Source of the DNA: Pseudolabrys sp.
Lineage (GTDB): Bacteria; Pseudomonadota; Alphaproteobacteria; Rhizobiales; Xanthobacteraceae
DNA: 64,000 nt
Assembly (NCBI GenBank): GCA_030684935.1
Contig: JAUXXH010000052.1
Location: 62,001 to 126,000, forward strand
Direction of reading: 5' to 3'
The notes beneath the pieces are model-generated. The model was not told the origin of the DNA. It searched no databases and saw nothing but the letters and a program-made list of their open reading frames with translations. Position 1 is the first letter of the stretch; every line of letters starts with the position of its first letter. The position numbers and the translations under genes are program-made. Positions 55,741 through 64,000 of this stretch are shown in pieces.

Positions 55741-56483
55741 GCACCGACCTTGGCGCCCGCCTGAGCGCGCGCATGACGAATATGGAGCGTGAGCAGACAT
55801 TCCCGGACAGCGAGCCGCGCGACGCCGCGACGATCATGCTGATCGACCGCGCCACTGATCGGCCGAAGGTGCTGCTCGGCCGCCGCCACCATGGCCACAA
55901 GTTCATGCCGGGCAAATTCGTGTTCCCCGGCGGGCGCATCGAAACGCTGGACCAGGCGATGAGCGCGGTCAGCGAACTGCACCCGGGCACGCAACGCAAG
56001 CTGCTGGAACGGGTCGCGGCGCCGAGCCCCGAATTCGCGCGCGGCGTGGCGCTCGCCGCGGTACGCGAGATGGCCGAGGAAACCGGCCTGCTTCTGGGCG
56101 TCCAGCGCGATGAGCCGCCGGCCTCGCCCGGCGAAATCTGGACCGAGTTCGCCAAGGCCAACGTCCACCCCGACCTCGGCAATATTCACTTCATCGCCCG
56201 CGCCATCACTCCGCCGCGGCGGCCGAAACGCTTCGACACCCGATTCTTCACCTGCGACGCCACCTCGATTGCCCACAGGATCGAGGGTGTGGTGGGGCCT
56301 AACTCGGAGCTGGTGGAACTGGTGTGGCTTCCGCTCGACGAGGCCACCGAACTCGATATGCCGACCATCACCAGCGTGGTACTGGAGGAACTGGAGGCGC
56401 GGGTCGAGGCCGGCATGGCGCACGACCTCCCGGTGCCGTTCTATTACATGCAGGAGCAGACCTTCATGCGGGAACTGCTGTAA
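55737..56483 (+). CDS. NUDIX hydrolase
   Basis: 248 residues from ATG 55737, coupled to rnr by a 4-nt overlap. The NUDIX core is present: FVFPGGRIE, then after about 40 intervening residues the catalytic helix AAVREMAEETGLLLG (REx2EExG). The insertion between the two parts is characteristic of the NUDT8/NUDT19-like group. It may hydrolyse coenzyme A or nucleotide derivatives; substrate is not determinable. There is no signal peptide. Coupling to RNase R suggests co-expression. Confidence 0.87.
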   Translation: MSTDLGARLSARMTNMEREQTFPDSEPRDAATIMLIDRATDRPKVLLGRRHHGHKFMPGKFVFPGGRIETLDQAMSAVSELHPGTQRKLLERVAAPSPEFARGVALAAVREMAEETGLLLGVQRDEPPASPGEIWTEFAKANVHPDLGNIHFIARAITPPRRPKRFDTRFFTCDATSIAHRIEGVVGPNSELVELVWLPLDEATELDMPTITSVVLEELEARVEAGMAHDLPVPFYYMQEQTFMRELL

Positions 56484-56501
56484 AACCGGCCCCAACCGCT
56501 T

Positions 56502-56530
56502 TTCTTGACATTTGCCGCCCCGGCGCTAGG
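56502..56530 (+). promoter_or_regulatory. Candidate sigma-70 promoter of rpmG
   Basis: CTTGACA (56502-56508) and CTAGGTT (56524-56530) are spaced by about 16 nt, matching the alphaproteobacterial housekeeping consensus reasonably. It lies 57 nt upstream of the rpmG start. Confidence 0.5.
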
Positions 56531-56586
56531 TTCCGCGCCAACCGGGCGAAAGCCGCCGACAAGTTCCGAAATTCGAGGGATATCCC

Positions 56587-56754
56587 ATGGCCAAAGCCGC
56601 CAGTCTGAAAATCAAGCTCGTGTCGAGCGCGGGTACCGGCCACTTCTATGTGACCAAGAAGAACTCGCGCACGCAGACCGACAAGCTGAAGAAGAACAAG
56701 TACGACCCGATTGCCAAGAAGCACGTCGAGTACAGCGAATCCAAGATCAAGTAG
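56587..56754 (+). CDS. rpmG: 50S ribosomal protein L33
   Basis: 55 residues, too short for many gene finders. The sequence opens [20 protein letters not shown] and continues [20 protein letters not shown], a standard alphaproteobacterial L33. It lacks the two CxxC zinc pairs, so it is the zinc-independent (C-minus) form. It has its own promoter-like sequence and a downstream terminator. Confidence 0.96.
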   Translation: MAKAASLKIKLVSSAGTGHFYVTKKNSRTQTDKLKKNKYDPIAKKHVEYSESKIK

Positions 56755-56779
56755 TTTTGGTCCGCATCGACTGACGCTG

Positions 56780-56803
56780 GGGCGCCCGCTGGGCGCCCTT
56801 TGC
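56780..56803 (+). terminator. Terminator of rpmG
   Basis: GGGCGCC-CGCTG-GGCGCCC is a 7-bp GC stem followed by TTTGCATTT, 26 nt after the rpmG stop. It also stands between the convergent rpmG and pleD genes. Confidence 0.65.
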
Positions 56804-56817
56804 ATTTGGGAAGCCGC

Positions 56818-58191
56818 TCAGGCGGCGTCCTGGACGACCCGGTTACGGCCGTCGCGCTTGGCGCGGTACAGCGCCTGATCGGCGCGCTTCAGGATCGAGG
56901 CGGCATTGTCGCCGGGCTGGCCCAGCGCGGCGATGCCGATCGAGATCGTCACCTCGAGGGCGCCGGCGCCCTGCTGGATGATGAACGGCTCGGTGGCGAT
57001 GCGGCGGCGCAGCCGCTCGGCCACCATGCCCGCCACTGTCATGTCGGTTTCCGGCATGACGATAACGAATTCCTCGCCACCATAGCGGCAGGCCAGATCG
57101 ATATTGCGGATCGACTTGCGGATGCGCAGTGCGAACTCACGCAACACGTCGTCGCCGGCATCGTGGCCGTGGCCGTCATTGATCGCCTTGAAGAAGTCGA
57201 TGTCGACGATCAGCACCGTGATCGGCTTGCCGCGCGCGGCCGCCTGGTCGACCAGGCTCGACAGATGCGTTTCCATGTAACGGCGGTTAAATAGGCCGGT
57301 CAGCGCATCGGTGATCGCCATCTCGATCGACATCTGCACGTTGTCGCGCAGCCGTTCGGTGTAGCGCTTCTTCTTGATCTGCGTGCGCACCCGCGCCAGC
57401 ATCTCGTTCTTGTCGATCGGGCGGATCAGGTAGTCGTTGACGCCGATTTCGAGGCCGCGCACCAGCCGCGCATTGTTGTCGGCCTCGGCAATGGCCAGAA
57501 TCGGCACGTTGCGGGTGCGCTCCAGCGAGCGCAGCTGGCTGCACAGCCGCAAGCCGTCGAAATTGGAGAGGCCCAGCGACACGATGATCAGGTCGTAGCT
57601 GCCTTCGGCGGCGTGAAACAGGCCTTCATTGGGGTCCGCCTGCACGTCGACCTTGTGCTCGGTGGCGAGTGTCGCGACGATACGCTCGTAGGACGACGGG
57701 CGGTCATCGACGACAAGAATGCGGCCGTTACGGCCGGTTTCCGCCACCGCATCCCGCTCCGGCGCCTGGATACCGATTTCGCGCGAGGTGGCCGCGCGCA
57801 TGCGCAACTCGTCGGTCACCATCTTCAGCCGTGCCAGCGAGCGCACCCGCGACACCAGCGCCACGTCGGTCACCGGCTTGGTCAGGAAATCGTCGGCGCC
57901 GGCTTCCAGCCCGCGCACCCGGTCGGACGGCTGGTCGAGCGCCGTCACCATCACCACCGGAATATGATGGGTCGCCGGATTCGACTTGAGCTGGCGGCAG
58001 ACTTCGAAGCCGTCCATGTCCGGCATCATCACGTCGAGCAGCACGATGTCGCATTCGGCGCGCTCGCACTGCGCCAGCGCCTCGGCGCCGCTATAGGCGG
58101 TGGCGACATCGAAATATTCGGCCGACAGGCGCGCTTCGAGCAGGCGCACATTGGCCGGCACGTCATCGACGACAAGAACACGGGCGGTCAT
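56818..58191 (-). CDS. pleD: Response regulator diguanylate cyclase PleD
   Basis: 457 residues: receiver 1 (about 1-120, Asp9, Asp10 and phospho-acceptor Asp53, ALD..FLTKP), a second receiver (about 155-275) whose acceptor site reads IIVSLGLS and is degenerate, and a GGDEF domain (about 290-455) with GGEEF. RNID five residues upstream of GGEEF is the RxxD inhibitory site. This is the Caulobacter PleD layout, where phosphorylation drives dimerisation and c-di-GMP synthesis during polar development. It starts 10 nt after divK, forming the conserved divK-pleD operon. Confidence 0.95.
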   Translation of the reverse strand: MTARVLVVDDVPANVRLLEARLSAEYFDVATAYSGAEALAQCERAECDIVLLDVMMPDMDGFEVCRQLKSNPATHHIPVVMVTALDQPSDRVRGLEAGADDFLTKPVTDVALVSRVRSLARLKMVTDELRMRAATSREIGIQAPERDAVAETGRNGRILVVDDRPSSYERIVATLATEHKVDVQADPNEGLFHAAEGSYDLIIVSLGLSNFDGLRLCSQLRSLERTRNVPILAIAEADNNARLVRGLEIGVNDYLIRPIDKNEMLARVRTQIKKKRYTERLRDNVQMSIEMAITDALTGLFNRRYMETHLSSLVDQAAARGKPITVLIVDIDFFKAINDGHGHDAGDDVLREFALRIRKSIRNIDLACRYGGEEFVIVMPETDMTVAGMVAERLRRRIATEPFIIQQGAGALEVTISIGIAALGQPGDNAASILKRADQALYRAKRDGRNRVVQDAA

Positions 58192-58201
58192 CGGGGTACT
58201 C

Positions 58202-58573
58202 TTACGCTGGGCCGAGGAAGTGACGGATGGTCTCGATGAACTTGCCGACCGAAATCGGCTTGGACAGATAGGCTTCGCAGCCGCCTTCGCGGATACGTTC
58301 CTCGTCCCCCTTCATCGCGAACGCGGTCACTGCCACCACCGGGATTGATTTCAACTCTGGATCGTCCTTGAGCCATTTGGTCACTTCGAGACCGGATACT
58401 TCCGGCAGTTGAATATCCATCAGAATCAGATCGGGCCGGTGCTTGCGGGCCAGATCGAGCGCCTCGATGCCGTTGCGGGTACCGACGGTGTCGTAGCCAT
58501 GCGCTTCCAGCAGGTCGTGGAAGAGCTTCATGTTCAGCTCGTTGTCCTCGACGATCAGGACGGTCTTCGGCAT
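58202..58573 (-). CDS. divK: Cell-cycle response regulator DivK
   Basis: 123-residue single-domain receiver. ATG 58573 follows GGGGGA; a frame to 58654 is not family-like. Acidic pair and phospho-acceptor Asp53 (LILMDIQLP), Thr in [17 protein letters not shown], and Lys105 (YLSKPIS) are intact. The near-complete match to DivK type ([17 protein letters not shown]) supports the name. In Caulobacter it controls the CckA-CtrA pathway and polarity through DivJ/PleC. It is co-transcribed with pleD. Confidence 0.96.
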   Translation of the reverse strand: MPKTVLIVEDNELNMKLFHDLLEAHGYDTVGTRNGIEALDLARKHRPDLILMDIQLPEVSGLEVTKWLKDDPELKSIPVVAVTAFAMKGDEERIREGGCEAYLSKPISVGKFIETIRHFLGPA

Positions 58574-58692
58574 TCCCCCGCCCCTTTGTCCCCAGCGCAC
58601 CGGAGCGTCTGGCGTCGCCAGAGACCGCGCTATCGGGCATGATCGAGATAGCACGGTAGTGCTGAAATCTTACGGAAAGGCAAACTTGGCCG

Positions 58693-58992
58693 ATGAAAGC
58701 GCGTGGCCCCGTAACCGTCGAAGCGGCAGAAAAGCTGGCTATTCAGGCCCTTACCTACATTGCGGGTGACCCTGAACGCCTCGGGCGATTCCTCGCAATC
58801 ACGGGTATCGGCCCGGCCGAGATTCGCGCCGCCAGCGCCGAGCCGGGTTTTCTGGCCGGCGTGCTCGATTACGTGGCCGGGCACGAGCAGATGGTTACAG
58901 AATTCGCTACTGAAACGGGGACCAATCCGGCCGACCTTGGCAGCGCCCGGGCCGCGCTAGGCGGCGGCGACTGGGAGCGCGAGGTGCCGTGA
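58693..58992 (+). CDS. DUF3572 family protein
   Basis: 99 residues, helical, with the family pattern [37 protein letters not shown] and [20 protein letters not shown]. No enzymatic motif and no signal peptide. Its stop overlaps the dinB GTG by GTGA, so the two are translationally coupled. It is divergent from divK. Function is unknown; position beside a translesion polymerase is recurrent in related genomes as far as I recall. Confidence 0.87.
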   Translation: MKARGPVTVEAAEKLAIQALTYIAGDPERLGRFLAITGIGPAEIRAASAEPGFLAGVLDYVAGHEQMVTEFATETGTNPADLGSARAALGGGDWEREVP

Positions 58993-60236
58993 GCTTCTGC
59001 CGCGACTGTCTGGCGGACACGGCCACGACGGCCAGGCGCTGCCCGGCCTGCGGCTCGCCGCGGCTGGCACGGCATCCGGAACTCGACACGCTGACGATCG
59101 CCCATATCGACTGCGACGCGTTCTACGCCACGATCGAGAAGCGTGACGACCCTTCCCTTGTCGACAAGCCGGTGGTGGTCGGCGGCGGCAAGCGCGGCGT
59201 GGTGGCCGCCTGCTGCTACGTCGCCCGCACCTATGGCATCCGCTCGGCGATGCCGATGTTCGAGGCGCTGAGCCGCTGCCCCAACCTGGTCGTCATCAAG
59301 CCCAACATGGCCAAGTACGTTCAGGTCGGCCGCGCCGTGCGCACCGCGATGCTGGAAATGACGCCGCTGGTCGAGCCGCTGTCGATCGACGAGGCCTTTC
59401 TCGATCTCACCGGCACGCAGCGGCTGCATGGCATGAGCGCGGCGCGGGTGCTGGCGCGCTTCGCCGCGCGCGTCGAGCGCGACCACGGCATCACGGTATC
59501 GATCGGCCTGTCGGCGAACAAGTTCCTGGCCAAGATCGCCTCCGACATGGACAAGCCGCGCGGCTTCGCAGTACTCGGCCAGGCCGAGGCGGCGGCCTTT
59601 CTGGCGCCGAAGCCGGTCGGGTTCATCTACGGCGTCGGCGCGGTCAGCGCCGCCAAGCTCGCCCATGACGGCTTCCGCACCATCGCCGACCTGCAAAACG
59701 CCGATCAGCACGACCTGATGCGCCGCTACGGCGTCGAGGGCACGCGGCTGTGGCAGCTGGCGCGCGGGCTCGATACCCGCCGCGTCGATCCCGAACGCGA
59801 GACCAAGAGCGTGTCGGCGGAGACCACGTTCAACCATGACATCGGCGACTTCCGGCCGCTCGAACAGCATCTGTGGGATCTGACAGAGCGGGTGTCGTCG
59901 CGGCTGAAGGCGCAGCATCTGGCCGGGTCGACGGTGACGCTGAAGCTCAAGAGCGCGGACTTCAAGACGCGCACAAGGGCCCGCTCGCTCGGCCATCCGA
60001 CGCAGCTGGCGGCGCGCATTTTCGCCGCCGGCCGCGACCTGCTGCAGCACGAGGTCGGCCCGACCCGCTTCCGGCTGATCGGCATCGGCGTCAGCCATCT
60101 GGAGGAAACCGACGGCTCGGACCTGTCCGACCTGCTCGACCGCCGCGCCGCCGAGGCCGAGCACGCCGTAGACCGGCTGCGCTCGAAATTCGGCAAGGAC
60201 GCGGTGGTGAAAGGCCTGACGCTGGACGAGGACTAG
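58989..60236 (+). CDS. dinB: DNA polymerase IV (Y-family) with N-terminal zinc-ribbon-like extension
   Basis: Error-prone translesion polymerase. 415 residues from GTG 58989. The first 35 residues carry two CxxC pairs (C4, C7, C18, C21) resembling a zinc ribbon, before the usual start [21 protein letters not shown]. Catalytic acids are in HIDCDAFYA and [12 protein letters not shown]; also [20 protein letters not shown] and [15 protein letters not shown]. The little-finger domain (about 280-395) is complete, with no obvious C-terminal clamp-binding pentapeptide seen. The extension is preserved only if GTG 58989 is the start; the coupling overlap supports it. Confidence 0.93.
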   Translation: MSFCRDCLADTATTARRCPACGSPRLARHPELDTLTIAHIDCDAFYATIEKRDDPSLVDKPVVVGGGKRGVVAACCYVARTYGIRSAMPMFEALSRCPNLVVIKPNMAKYVQVGRAVRTAMLEMTPLVEPLSIDEAFLDLTGTQRLHGMSAARVLARFAARVERDHGITVSIGLSANKFLAKIASDMDKPRGFAVLGQAEAAAFLAPKPVGFIYGVGAVSAAKLAHDGFRTIADLQNADQHDLMRRYGVEGTRLWQLARGLDTRRVDPERETKSVSAETTFNHDIGDFRPLEQHLWDLTERVSSRLKAQHLAGSTVTLKLKSADFKTRTRARSLGHPTQLAARIFAAGRDLLQHEVGPTRFRLIGIGVSHLEETDGSDLSDLLDRRAAEAEHAVDRLRSKFGKDAVVKGLTLDED

Positions 60237-60736
60237 GCCGCGTATTCATTAATCGAGGTCGGTGAGCGCCCGTTTGCCCGCTTTGCTCCAATCGCGGCCT
60301 AAATGGTGCGTCGCGGCGGACGCAGTCATGTGCCAGAATGCGACATCGCTGGTGTCAGGACTTTTTTTGCAAAGCGGTCGCGGTGGGGAAGGCCCTGTCT
60401 TGCCAATGCCCCCCATGGGTGCAATCTTGCTTAAACAAGCCGGTTATCCTGTGGGCCTCAGTAAAGACGGCTTACTCTATCAGATTCGACACGCTCAAAT
60501 CGTTTCGATGCCTGGATTTGGCGTCGCGGCACCGGACACGGGTCTGTCGAAGAGCGGACGTTTCTGCCTAACGCAAAATTTCTGTTTGGATACGGCGTGT
60601 AAACTTCACGGAAAGATCCGTGCAACAGCGCACACCTCATTGGCGCACTTAATTGGATCAAGTTGAAATTCCGGACCCATTTAGGCGCACCGCAATCCGT
60701 CTGAGCATCCGTAGGCGAATGCAATAGGAGAAAGAT
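60237..60736. other. Gene-free region downstream of dinB
   Basis: 500 nt without a supportable gene. A 134-codon plus-strand frame (60262-60666) lacks a ribosome site, hydrophobic pattern or known motif. T-runs (GGACTTTTTTTGC near 60358) could end the dinB transcript. The 3' part is less GC-rich and presumably carries the promoter of the 60737 gene. Confidence 0.5.
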
Positions 60737-61093
60737 ATGAGACTTGATGTCCAAGCAGTTAAACGATCAATTCTAGAATCCGTTAGCAAGACGCGAGGAC
60801 GAATTATTTTATGTCTCGTTTTCGCCGGAGCTGTCTTGCTGACATCCGGGTCTGCGCGAGCAGACTGTAAGGCGCAATTGACGGCAAGCGGCATTGCGCC
60901 TGCGCTGACCAAGCCTACTGCCGAACTCCAGGCCAGAACTGCATGGCAAGCCAATGCAAAATATAATTATGGCATGCCCTATGCTCAATGGTCCAAGGCA
61001 CAGAATAAAAAACCGGCCACTTTTCAGACGAGCACTCAGGGTTTGATCAAGAAGCAATACATTGCAACGTATTCTGCAAAGCCTTGCAATTAA
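60737..61093 (+). CDS. Secreted protein of unknown function, lower GC
   Basis: 118 residues; GGAGAAAGAT lies directly before ATG 60737. A long basic N-terminus (MRLDVQAVKRSILESVSKTR) precedes a hydrophobic core (IILCLVFAGAVLL) and cleavage near ARA-DCK. The mature part (about 75 residues) has two Cys (DCKAQL and AKPCN) and a Trp/Tyr-rich middle (AWQANAKYNYGMPYAQWSKAQ). Codon use is noticeably more A/T-rich than neighbouring genes, which may indicate recent arrival. No family recognised. Confidence 0.75.
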   Translation: MRLDVQAVKRSILESVSKTRGRIILCLVFAGAVLLTSGSARADCKAQLTASGIAPALTKPTAELQARTAWQANAKYNYGMPYAQWSKAQNKKPATFQTSTQGLIKKQYIATYSAKPCN

Positions 61094-61290
61094 TGGCCGA
61101 TCACCGAGTTCAGCCCATATCTCTACCATGCGCGTAATTTGGTGGAACGGTTCTTCAACAAGCATAATCAATGTCGCCGAATCGCCACCCGCTACGACCG
61201 GCTCCCAGCCAACGATCTTGCCTTCATCAAGCTTGCATCTATACGGTTTTGGCTACGTGACTTATGAGTCCGCGCTCTACCCGGTCTGGA

Positions 61291-62460
61291 TCAGCTTTTC
61301 GCCGTCAAAGCGCTCAGCGGCACATCCAGCGTGTAGACAAACCCGGATGGCTCGTAGTCGAGTTGCACCTCGCCGCTCAGTTGCTGACCGAGCGACCCCA
61401 TCATCCGCGTACCGAAGCTGCGCCGGGTCGGCGCCTCCACCGGCGGACCGCCGATTTCGGTCCAGGTCAGCCGCAAACGTTGCGTCTCGTCGTCAATGGT
61501 CCAGGCGATCTCGACATGGCCGGCCGGCACCGAGAGCGCGCCAAACTTGGTGGTGTTGGTGCACAGCTCGTTGAACGTCATCGCCAGCGCGATCACCGCA
61601 CCGGAGGTAATGCCGGTATCGCGGCCCTTGATCGAGAACCGGCCGGCGCCGGCGCTGTCATAGGGTTCGGTGGCGCTGCGCACCGTTTGCACGAGGCTGG
61701 CGCTGGCCCAACTGACCTGCATCAGCAAATCGTGTGCCCGTCCCAGCGCAACCAGGCGCCCCTCGATGGCCTGCTTGCCATGCGCGATGCTGGTGGCGTT
61801 GCGCAGGCTTTGCGACGCGATGGCGCTTACCGTCGCCAGCGAATTCTTGATGCGATGGTGCAATTCATCGAGGATCAGCTTCTGCAACTTGTCGGCCGCC
61901 TCGCGCTCCTTGGCGTCGATGCCGGCCTGCGCCAGCAACGCCTTGGCGTCGATGCTGGCCTGCTCCAGCAACAGACGCAGGCTGTCGTTCTCCGCGCTCA
62001 ACACCTCCTGCGACGGCGTGTGCCCCCGCGGCGCGCTGACCGCCTGGGTGACGGCGTTGTTCGGCACGATCTTCAGCGCGCCCGCCCCGACCATCTCCTG
62101 CAGTTCGGAAATCATCTGCTCGACTTCCAGCGGCTTGCCGAAGAAGCGGCTGTCTGCCGGCCGCTCGGCCGCTGTCGGCCTTACCTGACCCGATACCAGC
62201 ACGATCTTGATTGCCGGCCAGCGCTTGTGCACCGCGTGCGCGAGCTTCAGGCCGTCGATACTGCCCGGCATCTGGATGTCGGTGAACAGCAGCGAGATGT
62301 CCGAGCGCGACTCGAGAATGGCAAGCGCCTCGTCGGCATTGACGGCTTCGACCGGCGTGAAGCCGGCGTCCTCGACGATGTCGACCGCGCGCATGCGCAG
62401 CACCATTTCGTCTTCAACGATAAGAACGTTGGGGGGGGCCTCGGATGGATCGGTCGACAT
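61291..62460 (-). CDS. Hybrid receiver-HWE histidine kinase
   Basis: 389 residues with the receiver at the N-terminus (about 10-125; acidic residues near 17, Asp61 in LFTDIQMPG, Lys109 in FFGKPLE) followed by a short linker coiled coil (about 155-195) and an HWE/HisKA_2 kinase. The kinase motifs are ELHHRIKNSLATV (H202), FNELCTNTTKFGALS (N box) and WTEIGGPPV (the W-x-E of HWE). There is no membrane span, so it is cytoplasmic and probably driven by phosphorylation of its own receiver. HWE kinases in this order often act in general stress signalling or light sensing; no PhyR/EcfG genes are adjacent. Confidence 0.9.
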   Translation of the reverse strand: MSTDPSEAPPNVLIVEDEMVLRMRAVDIVEDAGFTPVEAVNADEALAILESRSDISLLFTDIQMPGSIDGLKLAHAVHKRWPAIKIVLVSGQVRPTAAERPADSRFFGKPLEVEQMISELQEMVGAGALKIVPNNAVTQAVSAPRGHTPSQEVLSAENDSLRLLLEQASIDAKALLAQAGIDAKEREAADKLQKLILDELHHRIKNSLATVSAIASQSLRNATSIAHGKQAIEGRLVALGRAHDLLMQVSWASASLVQTVRSATEPYDSAGAGRFSIKGRDTGITSGAVIALAMTFNELCTNTTKFGALSVPAGHVEIAWTIDDETQRLRLTWTEIGGPPVEAPTRRSFGTRMMGSLGQQLSGEVQLDYEPSGFVYTLDVPLSALTAKS

Positions 62461-63060
62461 GTCCGCCTAGCCTTTCAGTGCAAGCTGACGGAATGGGTCG
62501 CGCAAAATGCCGGACCGCAATGATGCGGCGCCGCCGGCTTTCGATCCCGTTGCAATTGTGTGTGCAATTCACAATAGCGCGAAAACGGCCGCGTTGCTAC
62601 AGCGCTGCATCCGAATACCGCCTTAGCGGCCAAGAAAGATAAGTGGCGCGGCACGGAACAAACGCCCGATGTGGAATTCGTGCGAGCAAAGCGGCCCGAG
62701 TCAAAAAGGCTCGGCTGTATTCTGTTCGAGCTGGCTTAATTCGCCGCTGATGGTGAGGTCGATGTATCCAGCAGCAGCGCGCGAGAGATGTTGTTCTCAG
62801 TTTCCGTTGTTAGGTCAGCCTGCTCAGTTGAATGCGGCCGCCAATCTGTTGTTCTGACCTTGGTCGTGCGGCGCACACCCGACTTGTTCGTGCACTTACG
62901 ATTGTCATCAACAGCCATCGGGCGAGTCGCCGTTTTGACCCGCAATCCGGTACGAAAACTTGTGTTGCCGGTCATCTGCGACGCGACATTGGCTTTGAAC
63001 AAAAAACGTTTTCGACTAACGTTTGCGACGATAAGCAAAAAAATCTTGGGGGAGGATAAC
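62461..63060. other. Gene-free region between the kinase and PEBP genes
   Basis: 600 nt, less GC-rich than the rest, containing TTGCAATTGTGTGTGCAATTCACAA (about 62550-62574) with repeated GCAATT. Plus-strand frame 62788-63060 is only the open upstream continuation of the PEBP gene. A minus-strand frame (62736-63314) is a shadow. Nothing else can be supported. Confidence 0.45.
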
Positions 63061-63648
63061 ATGAGTGTCTTCAGGCTCGCTTCAGCGGCGACCGGACTTG
63101 CACTGCTGTCAATCTGTTTTGGCGCAGGCCATATGGTCGCGGCTAACGCCGCGGAAGGTTTTTCGATCACGTCGCCGGCCTTCAAGGACAACGACCTGAT
63201 GGACCGCAAATTCGCGGCCAAAGGCGGACCGCGCAAATGCGACGGTGAAAACATCTCGCCACCATTGCAGTGGTCGAACGCACCGGCCGGCACCAAGTCT
63301 TTCGCCATCGTCATTCACGACGCCGTCGGCGGTCACGGGCTCGGAATTGACCATTGGGTCGCTTACGGCATCCCGGCGTCAACCACGTCCTTTGCCGAAG
63401 GCGCGGTCAGCAAGCCGCCGCAAGACGGCAACTACGTCGGCGGAAAGAACCGGATCGATAGGCCGTTCTATTTCGGCCCCTGCCCGGATGTCGGCGATCT
63501 TCCCCATCACTACGAGTTCATAATCATCGCGACGTCGCTCGAACCGGGCGCCCTTGCCCCCGGCCTCGACAAGGCGGGGCTGATCAAGGCCACGGAAGGC
63601 CACCGGCTCGGCGCCACCAGCATGATCGGCCGCTATGGGCGCAAATAG
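63061..63648 (+). CDS. YbhB/YbcL family (PEBP, Raf kinase inhibitor-like) secreted protein
   Basis: 195 residues from ATG 63061, with GGGGGAGGATAAC directly upstream. The signal peptide ends near ANA-AEG. PEBP core: FSITSPAFKDNDLMDRKFA, CDGENISPPLQWSNAPAGTKSFAIVIHD (D-GxN-SPxLxW signature), IDHWVAYGIPAST, and GPCPDVGDLPHHYEFIIIATS. This is the phosphatidylethanolamine-binding fold; bacterial members have no firm function. The frame is open upstream to 62788, but that portion has no signal or domain. Confidence 0.92.
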   Translation: MSVFRLASAATGLALLSICFGAGHMVAANAAEGFSITSPAFKDNDLMDRKFAAKGGPRKCDGENISPPLQWSNAPAGTKSFAIVIHDAVGGHGLGIDHWVAYGIPASTTSFAEGAVSKPPQDGNYVGGKNRIDRPFYFGPCPDVGDLPHHYEFIIIATSLEPGALAPGLDKAGLIKATEGHRLGATSMIGRYGRK

Positions 63649-63737
63649 CGATATCTGACAGCGGAGCGCGCATCGACAGGAGACAAAGACACCAACCAAA
63701 ATTGCCCGGAAACTCGGGAAACTTGAGGGGAAACGTC

Positions 63738-64000
63738 ATGAACGCCATCAGACTTGCTGCCTTGTCTGTACTTGGCTGCCTTGTGTTCGGCACCGCCAAC
63801 GCCCAGGTGGTGACAATCGTCACCACGCCCGCAGGCTCGTTCACCAATTCGATCGGCGCCGCGATCGCCAAGGTGGTCGTCGAACAAGGCGGGCTGCGGG
63901 CAACGGTATCCCCGCAACAATCGCACGGCCAGGATTCGGTCAATGACGGCAGCGCCGAACTCAGCCTCGCGACCATTACCGACGTACAACAATACGTCAC
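63738..64000 (+). CDS. TAXI-family TRAP transporter substrate-binding protein (partial, runs off the window)
   Basis: The first 87 residues are visible. ATG 63738 follows GAGGGGAAAC. The signal peptide is MNAIRLAALSVLGCLVFG, with cleavage near ANA-QVV. The mature start VTIVTTPAGSFTNSIGAAIAKVVVEQ and the segment SPQQSHGQDSVNDGSAELSLATITDVQQY resemble TAXI periplasmic receptors (glutamate/TRAP type), where a ligand loop and AxxD motif occur at these places. The C-terminal two-thirds are missing, so this is a family-level call only. Confidence 0.65.
   Translation, partial: MNAIRLAALSVLGCLVFGTANAQVVTIVTTPAGSFTNSIGAAIAKVVVEQGGLRATVSPQQSHGQDSVNDGSAELSLATITDVQQYV

Noticed and set aside
60262-60666. 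134-residue open frame after dinB
   Set aside because: No ribosome site, no hydrophobic pattern or motif, and poor codon usage for this genome.
62788-63060. 91-residue N-terminal extension of the PEBP protein
   Set aside because: No signal or domain, whereas ATG 63061 has a strong ribosome site followed at once by a signal peptide.

Overview
The window looks like chromosomal DNA of a GC-rich alphaproteobacterium of the order Hyphomicrobiales (Rhizobiales), probably close to the Bradyrhizobium / Rhodopseudomonas / Pseudolabrys group. The evidence is the gene content: an aap general amino-acid ABC transporter, a porin of the Omp2/porin_2 family, a DUF3551 protein, divK-pleD, an HWE-type histidine kinase, an NDUFS4-like complex I subunit, GatCAB, and a ruvX-pyrB-pyrC-plsY-dprA block. 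This placement is inference; no 16S or other marker was compared. I see no phage, insertion sequence, CRISPR array or plasmid gene.

Layout. 1-3.4 kb: end of a branched-chain amino-acid ABC operon (livH, substrate-binding protein) and a membrane diguanylate cyclase. 3.6-6.1 kb: cysteine synthase and 3-mercaptopyruvate sulfurtransferase around a small ABM-like protein. 6.1-10.4 kb: aapJQMP. 11.2-14.9 kb: a coupled four-gene envelope operon (GT39/83 glycosyltransferase, PAP2 phosphatase, GT2 polyprenyl-phosphate sugar synthase, LAB_N protein) that resembles a lipid A modification set. 14.9-22.4 kb: penicillin-binding protein 1C with its alpha-2-macroglobulin partner, and a dispersed palindromic repeat lying in frame within the pbpC N-terminus. 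22.4-28.9 kb: tRNA-Arg, a GT21-like glycosyltransferase, a three-gene URC uracil-catabolism operon, a degenerate receiver-EAL protein and the NDUFS4 homologue. 29-38.4 kb: porin, DUF502 protein, tRNA-Ser, a tripartite tricarboxylate transporter (tctB-tctA-tctC) and several small secreted or stress-type proteins. 39-44.7 kb: gatC-(small ORF)-gatA-gatB, a nitronate monooxygenase-like enzyme and ruvX. 44.8-50.1 kb: pyrB, a pyrC homologue lacking metal ligands, plsY, dprA and a lytic transglycosylase. 50.5-60.2 kb: topA, rnr, a NUDIX hydrolase, rpmG, pleD, divK, a DUF3572 protein and dinB. 60.7-64 kb: a secreted protein, a receiver-HWE kinase, a PEBP/YbhB protein and the start of a TAXI-type TRAP binding protein.

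How genes work together. Several start/stop overlaps (ATGA or GTGA) indicate translational coupling: GT39-PAP2, A2M-pbpC, pyrB-pyrC-plsY, rnr-NUDIX and DUF3572-dinB. Both ABC operons carry a strong hairpin between the binding-protein gene and the first permease gene, a common way of making more binding protein than permease.

Most notable observations: the pyrC homologue that has lost HxH and a third metal-ligand His (a probable pseudo-dihydroorotase); the in-frame repeat in pbpC; the URC operon whose uracil phosphoribosyltransferase has an altered PRPP loop; a 19-residue lysine-rich mini-protein with an excellent ribosome-binding site; and a DinB polymerase with an N-terminal zinc-ribbon-like extension. 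I found no wholly undescribed multi-gene system. The URC operon and the lipid A-type operon are the least characterised pathways here.
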